A DNA stretch of 64,000 bases, taken from positions 1-64,000 of the forward strand of contig JBBQUW010000014.1 of NCBI GenBank assembly GCA_038212095.1, given 5' to 3'. The notes below the pieces were generated by a model, which was not told where the DNA came from, did not search any database, and worked only from the letters and a program-made list of their open reading frames with translations. Position 1 is the stretch's first letter. Each line of letters begins with the position of its first letter. The position numbers and the translations under genes are program-made. Shown here piece after piece: positions 44,898 to 53,292 of this stretch. The DNA is from JAICYJ01 sp038212095. GTDB taxonomy: Bacteria > Actinomycetota > Thermoleophilia > Gaiellales > JAICJC01.

Positions 44898-46400
44898 ATG
44901 GCATTCTCTGTCACAACACCTATCTACTACGTCAACTCGGATCCACATCTGGGGCATGCCTACACGACCGTCGCCGGCGACGTGCTGGCACGACACCATC
45001 GTCGCTGCGGCGAGCAGGTGTTCTTCCTCACCGGTACGGACGAGCATGGCGGCAACGTGGCCCGAGCGGCCGAGGCCGCCGGCATGCCGCCCAAGCAGTT
45101 CTGCGATGAGGTGTCCGAGCGGTTCCGCCGCCTGACCCAGTCGATGGACTCCAGCCACGACTTCTTCATCCGCACCACCGATCCCGAGCACGAGCGGCGC
45201 GTGCAGCAGTTCGTGCAGCGCCTGCTGGACGAGGGGCACCTGTACGAGGGCACATATGCCGGCCTGTACTGCAGCTCGTGTGAGGTGTTCTACGCCGAGG
45301 GCGACCTCGTCCAGCCCGGCAACCTGTGCCCGATCCACAATCGGCCGGTGGAGTGGGTCGAGGAGAAGAACTGGTTCTTCCCGCTCTCTCAGTGGGCACC
45401 CCGCCTGCTGGAGCTCTACGACGGTGATCCCGACTTCGTCCGCCCCCAGGCGCGCTACAACGAGGCCCGCTCGATGATCGCAGGCGGGCTGGAGGACGTC
45501 TCGTTCACACGTGCCTCGGTCAGCTGGGGCGTGCCGGTTCCGTGGGAGCCCAGCCAGACGGTCTATGTCTGGGTGGATGCGCTCCTCAACTACCTGACGG
45601 CGCAGGAGTACGGGCTCGGCCGAGACATCACCGACACCTTCTGGCCGACGTCGCTGCACCTGATGGCGAAGGACATCCTGCGGCTGCACGGCATCATCTG
45701 GCCGGCCATGCTGCTGGCGGCGGGATACGAGGCGCCGCGGGGCCTGTTCGTGCACGGCTACTTCACGAGTGGCGGACAGAAGATGAGCAAGACCACCGGC
45801 AACGTGATCGACCCGTTCGAGGTGATCGACCGGCTGGGCAGCGATGCGCTGCGCTTCTACCTGATGCGCGAGGTGCAGTGGGGCCAGGACGGCGACGTCA
45901 CCTGGGAGGGCCTGCACCGCCGGTACGAGGGCGAGCTCGCGAACGATCTCGGCAACCTCGTCTCGCGCACGACGGCGATGATCACCCGCTACCGCGGTTC
46001 GGCGGTGCCGGCGGGCCGCAACCTGCTCGAGCCGGTGCACGAGTCGGTGGCCGAACGGATCGCCGCGATCGATCTGACCGGTGCCTTGGAGGAGATCTGG
46101 ACGCTGGTGCGGCGGGCCAACCGGTTCGTCGAGGAGCAGCAGCCCTGGGTGCTGGCAAAGAGCGAGCAGCCGGCCGACGTTGCTGCGTTGGACGACGCGC
46201 TGTATACGCTGGCCGATACCGTGCGTGCCCTGGGCGTGCTGCTGCACCCCTACATCCCGGCCGCCTCCGCCCAGATCCTGGCGGCGGTTGGCGATGCCGA
46301 CAATGTGGGATGGGAACGCGCGGCGCTGGGCCTGCTCGACGCCGGCAGCCGCGTGCAGCAGCCGCAGCCGATCTTCCCGCGCGTCGACCCGGCGCCATGA
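44898..46400 (+). CDS. metG: Methionyl-tRNA synthetase
   Basis: Class I synthetase of 500 residues charging tRNA-Met. HIGH motif as HLGH (about 19-22), the zinc-knuckle region with YCSSCEVFYAEGD, WVDALLNYL, and KMSKT (about 295) in place of KMSKS, followed by the anticodon-binding helical domain. The C-terminal tRNA-binding domain of longer forms is absent. TTG 44892 is an alternative start. Coupled to tatD by ATGA, as in many bacteria (metG-tatD-rsmA-ispE). Confidence 0.97.
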   Translation: MAFSVTTPIYYVNSDPHLGHAYTTVAGDVLARHHRRCGEQVFFLTGTDEHGGNVARAAEAAGMPPKQFCDEVSERFRRLTQSMDSSHDFFIRTTDPEHERRVQQFVQRLLDEGHLYEGTYAGLYCSSCEVFYAEGDLVQPGNLCPIHNRPVEWVEEKNWFFPLSQWAPRLLELYDGDPDFVRPQARYNEARSMIAGGLEDVSFTRASVSWGVPVPWEPSQTVYVWVDALLNYLTAQEYGLGRDITDTFWPTSLHLMAKDILRLHGIIWPAMLLAAGYEAPRGLFVHGYFTSGGQKMSKTTGNVIDPFEVIDRLGSDALRFYLMREVQWGQDGDVTWEGLHRRYEGELANDLGNLVSRTTAMITRYRGSAVPAGRNLLEPVHESVAERIAAIDLTGALEEIWTLVRRANRFVEEQQPWVLAKSEQPADVAALDDALYTLADTVRALGVLLHPYIPAASAQILAAVGDADNVGWERAALGLLDAGSRVQQPQPIFPRVDPAP

Positions 46401-47119
46401 TCGACAGCCACGCCCACCTCGAGAGCTGCGAGGAGGGGCCGGATGAGGCGGTGGCGGCAGCGGCGGCCGCGGGCGTGGCGCGGATCCTGACCATCGGCCG
46501 CGAGCAGGCGATCGACGTGGCCGAACGCCACGCGGGCGTGTGGGCAGTCGTGGGCTGGCATCCGCACGAGGCTGCGCGGGCGGACGTGGACGCGCTGCGA
46601 CCGCTGCTCACCCATCCGCGCGTGGTCGCGCTGGGCGAGGTCGGCCTCGACTTCTACCGCGATCACGGCGATCCGAGCGACCAGCGGCGTGTGTTCGAGC
46701 AGCAGATCGAGATCGCCAACGAGACGGGCAAGCCACTGGTGATCCACACCCGCGACGCCGACCACGAGACCTTCCCGATGCTACAGCGGGCGCGGGTGCC
46801 GGTGGTGCTGCACTGCTTCTCGTCGCCAGGACGAGTGGACGAGGCGGTCGGGCGGGGATACATGATCTCGTTCGCGGGCAACGTCACCTATCCCACATCG
46901 GTGGAGCTGCAGGAGGCGGCACGCCGGGTGCCGGAGGAGCTGCTGCTGGCCGAGACCGACAGCCCGTACTTGGCGCCGGTGCCGCTGCGCGGCCGCCGCA
47001 ACACGCCGGCCAACGTGATGCATACGCTGGGGTACCTCGCTCGCCTGCGGGACGTCGATCCACTGGCGTTGGCGGCGGCGATCGATCGCAACGCGAACGC
47101 CGTGTTCGGCCTGGCGTGA
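46397..47119 (+). CDS. tatD: TatD-family metal-dependent DNase
   Basis: TIM-barrel hydrolase of 240 residues. Metal ligands: DSHAHLE, the Glu in GEVGLDFYRD, His in IHTRDAD, His in LHCFSS and Asp in ETDSPYLAPVP. Proposed roles include 3'-5' exonuclease or D-aminoacyl-tRNA/peptide quality control. Located in the conserved metG-tatD-rsmA-ispE run. Confidence 0.94.
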   Translation: MIDSHAHLESCEEGPDEAVAAAAAAGVARILTIGREQAIDVAERHAGVWAVVGWHPHEAARADVDALRPLLTHPRVVALGEVGLDFYRDHGDPSDQRRVFEQQIEIANETGKPLVIHTRDADHETFPMLQRARVPVVLHCFSSPGRVDEAVGRGYMISFAGNVTYPTSVELQEAARRVPEELLLAETDSPYLAPVPLRGRRNTPANVMHTLGYLARLRDVDPLALAAAIDRNANAVFGLA

Positions 47120-47147
47120 GTTCGGTCGTCGCGCTGGTGGCGCTGGC

Positions 47148-47933
47148 ATGATCCAGCCGGTGAGCAAACAGGTATCGATCGCCCGCATGCGCGAGCTGGG
47201 AATCGCGCCCGACCGTGACCTCGGCCAGAACTTTCTGATCGACGACAACGTGCTGGGCATGGTCGGCCGTATGCTGGAGCTGGGTCCGAGCGACGTCGTG
47301 CTCGAGGTCGGGCCGGGGCTGGGCGTGCTGACGCGCTGGCTGGCAGAGCGGGTCTCGCTGGTGCACGCGATCGAGATCGACCGACGGCTCGAGCCCGCGC
47401 TGGCACTCACGCTGGAGGGCACCGACAATGTGCGTCTGCAGTTCGCCGATGCGCTGCGGGTCGACCTGTCCGCCCTGCGGCCGGCGCCGATCGCCCTGGT
47501 GGCGAACCTGCCGTACAACATCGCCACGCCGCTGATCATGGAGACGCTGCCGATCTGCCTGCGGGCCTGCGTGATGGTGCAGCGCGAGATCGCCGCCCGC
47601 CTGTTCGCCCAGCCCGGCGTCAAGGCATATGGCGCCGTCTCGGTGCTGGTGCAGTTGTGCAGCCGCCGGATCGCGACCAGACCGGTCTCGCGCAACGTGT
47701 TTACGCCGGTGCCGAACGTCGACTCTGCGCTGGTGGCCTTCGAGCGGGTCGGCGGGCTGGTGCTCTCGCCCGAGTGGCCGCGGCTGACGCGGCTGGTGCA
47801 CGGCGCGTTTGCGCACCGCCGCAAGCGGTTGGACAACTCGCTCGAGCTAGCCGGCCTGCCGGCGCCGCCGGCCGGTCTGGCCCACCTGCGGGCAGAGCAG
47901 TTGGCGCCGCAGCAGTTCCTGGAGCTGCTGTGA
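47148..47933 (+). CDS. rsmA: 16S rRNA dimethyladenosine transferase RsmA (KsgA)
   Basis: Dimethylates A1518 and A1519 of 16S rRNA late in 30S assembly. The 261-residue protein has DLGQNFLIDDNVL, the SAM motif LEVGPGLGVLT and the catalytic NLPYNIATP, then the helical C-terminal domain with FTPVPNVDSALV and AHRRK. Overlaps ispE by GTGA. Confidence 0.97.
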   Translation: MIQPVSKQVSIARMRELGIAPDRDLGQNFLIDDNVLGMVGRMLELGPSDVVLEVGPGLGVLTRWLAERVSLVHAIEIDRRLEPALALTLEGTDNVRLQFADALRVDLSALRPAPIALVANLPYNIATPLIMETLPICLRACVMVQREIAARLFAQPGVKAYGAVSVLVQLCSRRIATRPVSRNVFTPVPNVDSALVAFERVGGLVLSPEWPRLTRLVHGAFAHRRKRLDNSLELAGLPAPPAGLAHLRAEQLAPQQFLELL

Positions 47934-48718
47934 CGACCATCTCGGCGCCCGCCAAGATCAACCTCTGCCTGCGTGTGGGGGAGCGCCGCCCGGACGGCTT
48001 CCATCGCATCGCCACCCTGTTCGCCGCGATCGACCTGCACGACACCCTGCGGCTGGAGCCGGCAGGCGAGACGGTGGTTGAGGGCTTCGAGCAGGACACG
48101 TTGATCCGGCGCGCGCTGGACGCTTTGGGCGAGACGCGGCACGTCACGATCGAGAAGCGGATCCCGGTCGCGGCTGGTCTGGGTGGGGGCTCGTCGAATG
48201 CGGCGGCGGTGCTGCGGGCGCTGCGCGGCCGCCGGCCCGTGGCCGAGCTGTATGAGATCGCCCGCTCTCTGGGTTCGGACGTGCCCTTCTTCCTGTCCGG
48301 CCTCGAGACCGCGATCGGCACCGGACGCGGCGACCTGCTGCAGCCTCTGCCCGACTTTCCGCGTGGCTACGGGCTGGTGCTGGTTCCGTCGTCGGACGGC
48401 CTCGCGACCGCCGACGTGTACGCCGCCTGCACGCCGAACCCGATCTTTGCCGCTGCCCGCGGCGACCTGATCCGTCGCGTGCACACCGTGCGCGGGGCCG
48501 CCGACGTCGCATCCCTGGTGGCCAACGACCTGCAGCCGGCTGCACTCTCGCTGCGGCCGGCCCTGGCCGAATCGCTGGCCGCGCTGCGAGCGGCCGGCGC
48601 CCTGGCTGTCGCCGTCTCAGGCAGCGGGCCGACGCTGTTTGGCGTCTTCGCCGGCGCTGACGCCGCCCGCGATGCCGGCCGGCGAATCGAGGGGTCAATC
48701 GTGACCGCACCGGTGTAG
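47930..48718 (+). CDS. ispE: 4-diphosphocytidyl-2-C-methyl-D-erythritol kinase
   Basis: GHMP kinase of the MEP isoprenoid pathway, 262 residues. APAKINLCLRV at the start, the ATP loop IPVAAGLGGGSSNAAAVLRAL, DVPFFLSG and the C-terminal VSGSGPTLFG. GTG start overlaps rsmA. The TAG stop is also the start of a -10-like TAGCAT for the next gene. Confidence 0.96.
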   Translation: MTTISAPAKINLCLRVGERRPDGFHRIATLFAAIDLHDTLRLEPAGETVVEGFEQDTLIRRALDALGETRHVTIEKRIPVAAGLGGGSSNAAAVLRALRGRRPVAELYEIARSLGSDVPFFLSGLETAIGTGRGDLLQPLPDFPRGYGLVLVPSSDGLATADVYAACTPNPIFAAARGDLIRRVHTVRGAADVASLVANDLQPAALSLRPALAESLAALRAAGALAVAVSGSGPTLFGVFAGADAARDAGRRIEGSIVTAPV

Positions 48719-48721
48719 CAT
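48716..48721 (+). promoter_or_regulatory. Putative -10 element for the 125-residue membrane protein gene
   Basis: TAGCAT, nine bases before ATG 48731; begins with the ispE stop codon. Confidence 0.4.
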
Positions 48722-48730
48722 TCAGACACG

Positions 48731-49108
48731 ATGGCCGATTGGAACCTCTCGACCGACCAGGTGACGCTGGAGGAGAAGCCGCCCCGGCGATCGCCGATCG
48801 CGTGGGTGCGGGCGCACAGCATCCGCATAGCCGTCGTCGCCGGCGTGCTGGAGGCCGTGGTCGCATGGCGGGCCCACTTCCCCTGGATGTGGCTCGTCGG
48901 CTTGCTCGCGGTGCTGGGATACCTGTACCTGCGGCGCCACGTCCCGATGGTCCTGCGCCGGCCGCTGTGGATGGCTGCGACGGCGCAAGCGGTGGCGGGG
49001 ATCGTGGTGCCGGCCATCTTCGGTCTCTTCTTCATCGCCGCGCTGATCGGCGCCCTCCTGCTGGTGATCTTCGTGCTCGTGATGCTCGGCGACCTGCGCC
49101 GAACGTAG
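48731..49108 (+). CDS. Small three-helix membrane protein
   Basis: A 125-residue protein with a charged N-terminus and hydrophobic segments at about 32-48, 50-68 and 82-118. No family recognised. Codon use and the upstream -10-like element favour a real gene. It separates ispE from tRNA-Gln and glmU. Confidence 0.65.
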   Translation: MADWNLSTDQVTLEEKPPRRSPIAWVRAHSIRIAVVAGVLEAVVAWRAHFPWMWLVGLLAVLGYLYLRRHVPMVLRRPLWMAATAQAVAGIVVPAIFGLFFIAALIGALLLVIFVLVMLGDLRRT

Positions 49109-49158
49109 TGGCGGCGCCGGCGACGCGCCGCCCGCGGCGTGAGACGGCCGCGGCACCG

Positions 49159-49164
49159 TATACT
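49159..49164 (+). promoter_or_regulatory. Putative -10 element for tRNA-Gln and glmU
   Basis: TATACT, 22 bases before the mature tRNA 5' end. No convincing -35 box. Confidence 0.5.
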
Positions 49165-49186
49165 CGGAGCTGCCTGACCATGCCGA

Positions 49187-49257
49187 TGGGGCGTGGCCAA
49201 GTGGTAAGGCAGCGGGTTTTGGTCCCGCGACCCCTGGTTCGAATCCAGGCGCCCCAG
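49187..49257 (+). tRNA. tRNA-Gln (anticodon TTG)
   Basis: A complete cloverleaf of 71 bases: acceptor TGGGGCG/CGCCCCA with the U1-A72 pair typical of bacterial tRNA-Gln, discriminator G 49257, anticodon stem GCGGG/CCCGC around loop TTTTGGT (anticodon 49219-49221), variable GACC and T arm CCTGG-TTCGAAT-CCAGG. CCA is not encoded. The glmU start codon begins two bases after its last base. Confidence 0.96.
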
Positions 49258-49258
49258 T

Positions 49259-50602
49259 TTGTCTAACCCCACCACCGCACCGCTCGCCTCACTCGTCCTC
49301 GCCGCCGGCAAGGGCACGCGCATGCGATCGCACCTTCCCAAGGTGCTGCATCGTGCCTGCGGCCGCACCCTGCTCGAGTGGTCGCTGGATGCCGTGCGCG
49401 AGCTGGGCGGAGAGCTCACGGTGGTGGTCGTGGACACGTCACAGCAGCTGGCCGACGCCGTGCCGGACTGGGCGACGGCTGCGGTGCAGCACGAGCAGCG
49501 GGGTACCGGCGATGCCGTCCTGGCGGCACGCGCGACGATGGCCGGGTTCTCGGGCGACGTGCTGATCGCCTACGCAGACACGCCGCTGGCCGACGCCGGC
49601 ACGCTGCGCGGCCTGGTCGAGGCGCACCGCGCCTCGGGAGCGGATGGCAGCGTGCTCACGGTTACCCGTGGCGACCGCACTGGCGCCGACTTCGGGCGCA
49701 TCGTGCGCGCCGGCGACGGATCGATCGCCGCCATCGTCGAGCTGCGCGACGCCACCGCAGAGCAGCGCGAACTGCGCGAGGTCAACTCCGGCATCTATGT
49801 GTTTCGCGCCGCGGCGCTATGGGCGGCGCTCGAGCGGCTGACGCCGGACAACGACCAGGGCGAGCTCTACCTGACCGACGTGGTGGGGCTGCTGGTGGCA
49901 GACGGGGGCAGCGTGATCGGCCACCGCGGAGCCGATGCCACGGTCGCCCACGGCATCAACACCCGCGTCGATCTGGCCGAGGCGGACGCGCAGCTGCGCA
50001 GCCGCATCAACCGGCGCCACATGCTGGCCGGCGTCACGATCGTCGATCCGTCCAGCACGTTCATCGAGGCCGGCGTCGAGCTGGAGCCAGATGTGGTCGT
50101 GCATCCCTTCACCGTGCTGCGGGGCGCGACCAGGGTGGAGTCCGGCGCCGAGGTAGGGCCACACGTGGTGGCGGTGGACGCCAGCATCGGCCGAGATGCC
50201 CGCGTGGGGCCGTTCTGTTACCTTCGTCCCGGCGCGACGCTGCTCGCCGGCGCCAAGGCGGGGACGTTCGTCGAGGTCAAGAATTCGGTGATCGGCGAGG
50301 GAGCCAAGGTGCCCCACCTGTCCTACATCGGCGACGCGGAGATCGGCGAGGGCTCGAACATCGGCGCCGGCGCGATCACCGCCAACTACGACGGCTCGAG
50401 CAAGCAGCGCACCACGATCGGTAAGGACGTCCACACCAGCTCTCATAATGTCTTCGTCGCGCCGGTCACGATCGGCGATGGCGCCTGGACAGCGGCTGGA
50501 TCGGTGATCACGATGGACATCCCGCCCGACGCGCTGGGAGTTGCCCGTGCCAAGCAGACCAACATCGAGGGATATGGAAAGCGAAAGCGCAGTCAGCGTT
50601 GA
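49259..50602 (+). CDS. glmU: Bifunctional GlmU: UDP-GlcNAc pyrophosphorylase / GlcN-1-P acetyltransferase
   Basis: Makes UDP-GlcNAc for cell-wall synthesis. The 447-residue protein has the uridyltransferase motif LAAGKGTRMRSHLPKVLH (about 13-30), the Asp in AYADTPL, EVNSGIYVF, then the left-handed beta-helix acetyltransferase domain (from about 245) with HLSYIGDAEIG, NIGAGAITANYDG and the C-terminal ARAKQTNIEGY. TTG 49259 is the only start before the essential N-terminal motif; no in-frame start exists in the tRNA. One base separates the tRNA from it. Confidence 0.95.
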   Translation: MSNPTTAPLASLVLAAGKGTRMRSHLPKVLHRACGRTLLEWSLDAVRELGGELTVVVVDTSQQLADAVPDWATAAVQHEQRGTGDAVLAARATMAGFSGDVLIAYADTPLADAGTLRGLVEAHRASGADGSVLTVTRGDRTGADFGRIVRAGDGSIAAIVELRDATAEQRELREVNSGIYVFRAAALWAALERLTPDNDQGELYLTDVVGLLVADGGSVIGHRGADATVAHGINTRVDLAEADAQLRSRINRRHMLAGVTIVDPSSTFIEAGVELEPDVVVHPFTVLRGATRVESGAEVGPHVVAVDASIGRDARVGPFCYLRPGATLLAGAKAGTFVEVKNSVIGEGAKVPHLSYIGDAEIGEGSNIGAGAITANYDGSSKQRTTIGKDVHTSSHNVFVAPVTIGDGAWTAAGSVITMDIPPDALGVARAKQTNIEGYGKRKRSQR

Positions 50603-50672
50603 GTCGCCGATACCGCTGTTCCCGACCGTCCACGGCGCGGCGCCGGTCGTGAACGAGGGGCATGCAACGTGG

Positions 50673-51653
50673 ATGGAACGGACGCCACACAAGCGTCTGA
50701 TGCTGTTCAGCGGCCGCTCCAACCCCGAGCTCGGGCAGCGGATCGCGGAGCACCTCGGCGTGCAGCTGGGCGAGGCGACGCTGAAGACGTTCACCAACGG
50801 CGAGGTCTACGTGCGCTACGAGGAGTCCATCCGTGGCGCCGACATGTTCATCGTCCAGTCCTGCTCCTCACCCACCAACGACTCCTTGATGGAGCTGCTG
50901 ATCATGATCAACGCCGCCCGCCTGGCCTCGGCCAAGCGGATCACGGCGGTGATGCCGTGGTTCCCGTACTCGCGGCAGGACAAGAAGAGCGCGCCCCGCG
51001 AGCCGATCACGTCCAAGCTGGTCGCCGACATGCTGGAGGCGGCCGGCGCCGATCGGGTGCTGACGATGGACCTGCACGCCGGCCAGCTGCAGGGATTCTT
51101 CAAGATCCCGGTCGACCACATGACGGCGGTGCCGCTGCTGGCCGACCACTTCCGACGGATGGTCGGCGACATCCCGCCCGAGGACACGGTGGTCGTCTCC
51201 GGCGACGCCGGCCGCGCCAAGCTGGCCAAGAAGTTCTCAGAGATGCTGGGCGCAGGCCTGGCGCTGATCACAAAGGAGCGGCCCGAGCAGCAGATGGCCG
51301 AGGTCACCAACGTGATCGGCCGCGTCAGCGGCAAGGTCTGCATCGTGATCGACGATATGATCGACACCGCTGGCACGCTCTGCGCGGGCGGCCAGGCGCT
51401 GGTGGAGCTGGGCGCGACCGAGGTGTACGCCTGCGCGACGCACGCCGTCTTCTCGGGGCCGGCGCTGGATAACCTCGCCGACAGCGTCTTTCGCCAGGTG
51501 ATCGTGACCGACACCATCCCCGGCAACCCGGTCGAGAAGCCGCCCAACGTCCAGGTGCTGTCGGTCGCACCGATCCTGGCTGATACCATCTCCAACGTCT
51601 TCAACGACGATTCCGTCTCCGGCCTGTTCCACGGCGGGAACCAGCTCTTCTAG
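50673..51653 (+). CDS. prs: Ribose-phosphate pyrophosphokinase
   Basis: Makes PRPP from ribose 5-phosphate and ATP for nucleotide, histidine and tryptophan synthesis. From ATG 50673 the protein is 326 residues and opens a few residues before RLMLFSGRSNPEL, as in mycobacterial Prs. Motifs: FPYSRQDKK, DLHAGQLQGFF and the PRPP loop VCIVIDDMIDTAGT. An in-frame ATG at 50574 inside glmU would add 33 residues without family support. Followed by rplY and pth, a conserved order. Confidence 0.95.
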   Translation: MERTPHKRLMLFSGRSNPELGQRIAEHLGVQLGEATLKTFTNGEVYVRYEESIRGADMFIVQSCSSPTNDSLMELLIMINAARLASAKRITAVMPWFPYSRQDKKSAPREPITSKLVADMLEAAGADRVLTMDLHAGQLQGFFKIPVDHMTAVPLLADHFRRMVGDIPPEDTVVVSGDAGRAKLAKKFSEMLGAGLALITKERPEQQMAEVTNVIGRVSGKVCIVIDDMIDTAGTLCAGGQALVELGATEVYACATHAVFSGPALDNLADSVFRQVIVTDTIPGNPVEKPPNVQVLSVAPILADTISNVFNDDSVSGLFHGGNQLF

Positions 51654-51681
51654 TCGGGGTCGTCACTCCTGGGAGCGAACG

Positions 51682-52392
51682 ATGGCTGATGTGAAACTCG
51701 AAGTGCGCTCGCGTGACGGGCGTGGTGGCAAGGATGCACGGGCGATACGCGCCGCGGGCGAGATCCCCGGCGTGATCTACACGTCCAAGAGCGGCAGCGA
51801 GGGGTCGACCGCGATCGCGGTCGGCGCGCGCGACCTGCGAACGGCCGTCTCGGGGCCGGGTGGCGTTCACGCCATCATCGATCTCAAGGTCGACGGCACG
51901 GGGAAGGCCCACTCGGTGGTGATCAAGGACATGCAGCTCGACCCGGTGCGCGATCGCGTGATCCACATCGACTTCCACGAGGTGCGGCTCGACCAGCCGA
52001 TCAACACCGTCGTGATCGTCCACATCGAGGGCCAGCCGCACGGCGTTGGCATGGGCGGCGTGCTCAGCCAGCCCACGCACGAGCTGAACATCTTGGTGCT
52101 GCCGACGGCGATCCCGGAGCAGATCCTGGTCGACGTCAGTGCGCTCGAGATCGGGGGCTCGCTGCGGCTTGCCGACGTGCCGGCGATCGAGGGCGTCACC
52201 TTCCTCGATGATCCGGAAGGCACCGTTCTGGCCACCGTCTCGGCTCCCATCTCGGAGGCGGAGCTGGAGGAGGCCGCGGCCGAGGTCGCGGGCGACACGG
52301 GTGCTGCCGACGAGGCAGCCGACGGCGACGAGGCGGCCACCGAGGGCGAGGACGGCGACGAGTCCGCCCAGGAGCCTTCGGGCGACGAGTAA
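51682..52392 (+). CDS. rplY: 50S ribosomal protein L25/CTC
   Basis: Binds 5S rRNA; CTC-type forms are also linked to general stress. The 236-residue protein has the L25 beta barrel (1-95: VRSRDGRGGKDARAIRAAG, GVIYTSK), the TL5-like C-terminal domain (about 96-190) and an acidic Glu/Asp/Ala tail (about 195-236). GGGAG ribosome site before ATG 51682. Confidence 0.95.
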   Translation: MADVKLEVRSRDGRGGKDARAIRAAGEIPGVIYTSKSGSEGSTAIAVGARDLRTAVSGPGGVHAIIDLKVDGTGKAHSVVIKDMQLDPVRDRVIHIDFHEVRLDQPINTVVIVHIEGQPHGVGMGGVLSQPTHELNILVLPTAIPEQILVDVSALEIGGSLRLADVPAIEGVTFLDDPEGTVLATVSAPISEAELEEAAAEVAGDTGAADEAADGDEAATEGEDGDESAQEPSGDE

Positions 52393-52398
52393 GCACGG

Positions 52399-52977
52399 GT
52401 GAGCCTGCTTCGCCGATCGCGCGAACCGTCTCTCTCGTATCTGGTGGCGGGGCTCGGGAATCCCGGGCTTCGCTACCGAACCACCCGCCACAACGTGGGG
52501 CAGCTGACCGCCGAGCTCCTGGCCGAGCAGCTGGGGGGTGGCTGGCGCTCGCGGTTCCAGGCGCGTGTGTGTGAGGTGCGCGACGGCGAGCAGCGGCTGT
52601 CGCTGCAGATCCCGGAGACGTTCATGAACGACTCGGGGCGCTCGATCGCTCCCGCGCTTCGGTTCTGGAAGCTGCCCGCGAGCCGGCTGTTGGTGATCCA
52701 CGACGAGCTCGACCTCGAGCTGGGCGACGTGCGGGCCAAGTTCGGCGGCGGCCTGGCCGGGCATAACGGCCTGCGGTCGGTGGCCGACGCGCTGGGGACG
52801 AACGACTTCCTGCGCGTGCGGGTCGGCATCGGTCGGCCCGAGCGTGGCGACCAGCGGCCGATCGCCGACTGGGTGCTGCAGCCGTTTGCTCCCGTCACGG
52901 ACGTCGAAGCGCTGACACGTGCCGCTGCCGACTGTGCGCTGGCGGTGATCCGCGACGAAGCGACGTTCGCGCGATAG
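52399..52977 (+). CDS. pth: Peptidyl-tRNA hydrolase
   Basis: Recycles peptidyl-tRNA released during translation. The 192-residue enzyme has VAGLGNPGLRYRTTRHNVG with the catalytic His, ETFMNDSG, VIHDELDLELG and GGGLAGHNGLRS. GTG start seven bases after rplY. Followed by a long repeat-filled spacer. Confidence 0.96.
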   Translation: MSLLRRSREPSLSYLVAGLGNPGLRYRTTRHNVGQLTAELLAEQLGGGWRSRFQARVCEVRDGEQRLSLQIPETFMNDSGRSIAPALRFWKLPASRLLVIHDELDLELGDVRAKFGGGLAGHNGLRSVADALGTNDFLRVRVGIGRPERGDQRPIADWVLQPFAPVTDVEALTRAAADCALAVIRDEATFAR

Positions 52978-52980
52978 GCA

Positions 52981-53038
52981 GGTGCCTGGCAACGCGTAGC
53001 GGTGCCTGGCACCATCGAGCGGCGACCGCGCGGTCGTG
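52981..53038 (+). repeat. 58-base palindromic repeat unit, copy A
   Basis: Built as GTGCCTGGCAAC (52982-52993), seven bases, then full palindrome GGTGCCTGGCACC (53001-53013) and a CGACCGCGCGGTCGTG tail. Copy B at 53124 matches with two differences. Confidence 0.85.
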
Positions 53039-53068
53039 GGGGTTGCTTCGCGCAGCGGCCAGGCGATC

Positions 53069-53103
53069 GTGCCAGGCACCGGCCTTCGGCCGTTGCCAGG
53101 CAC
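53069..53103 (-). repeat. Inverted copy of the paired palindrome unit
   Basis: GTGCCAGGCACC (53069-53080), 11 bases containing GGCC-TTC-GGCC, then GTTGCCAGGCAC (53092-53103): the same pair read on the other strand. Confidence 0.8.
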
Positions 53104-53123
53104 GTGTTGCGTGCTGCCGCCCG

Positions 53124-53181
53124 GGTGCCTGGCAACGCGTAGCGGTGCCTGGCACCTTCGAGCCGCGACCGCGCGGTCGTG
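53124..53181 (+). repeat. 58-base palindromic repeat unit, copy B
   Basis: Direct copy of 52981-53038, offset by 143 bases, 56 of 58 positions identical. Confidence 0.85.
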
Positions 53182-53253
53182 CGGCACCCTCGCGCAGCGG
53201 CTATGCGATCGTGCGGCACCCTCGCGCAGCGGCCATGCGATCGTGCCAGGCAC
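53179..53253 (+). repeat. 32-base tandem repeat ending in a GTGCCAGGCAC palindrome
   Basis: Units 53179-53210 and 53211-53242 differ at one position; each begins GTGCGGCACC, a relative of the palindrome, and contains CGCGCAGCGG and GCGATC. A closing GTGCCAGGCAC lies at 53243-53253. A related CGCGCAGCGGCCAGGCGATC occurs near 53049. Confidence 0.85.
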
Positions 53254-53292
53254 ATGGCAAGCGGGTGCCGGAGGCACCCTCAACGAGCGCCC

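Larger units (their letters stand above)
52978..53292. other. Repeat-filled spacer after pth
   Basis: 315 bases with no convincing gene. It consists almost entirely of the GGTGCCWGGCACC palindrome family and a 32-base tandem repeat (listed separately). Convergent genes end on both sides, so it may also serve in transcription termination. Confidence 0.65.

Noticed and set aside
50574..50672. N-terminal extension of Prs from an upstream in-frame ATG
   Set aside because: The extra 33 residues have no family support and overlap glmU; start at 50673 gives the usual 326 residues.
52981..53253. CRISPR array
   Set aside because: Units are themselves palindromic, of unequal length and spacing, with no unique spacers and no cas genes nearby.
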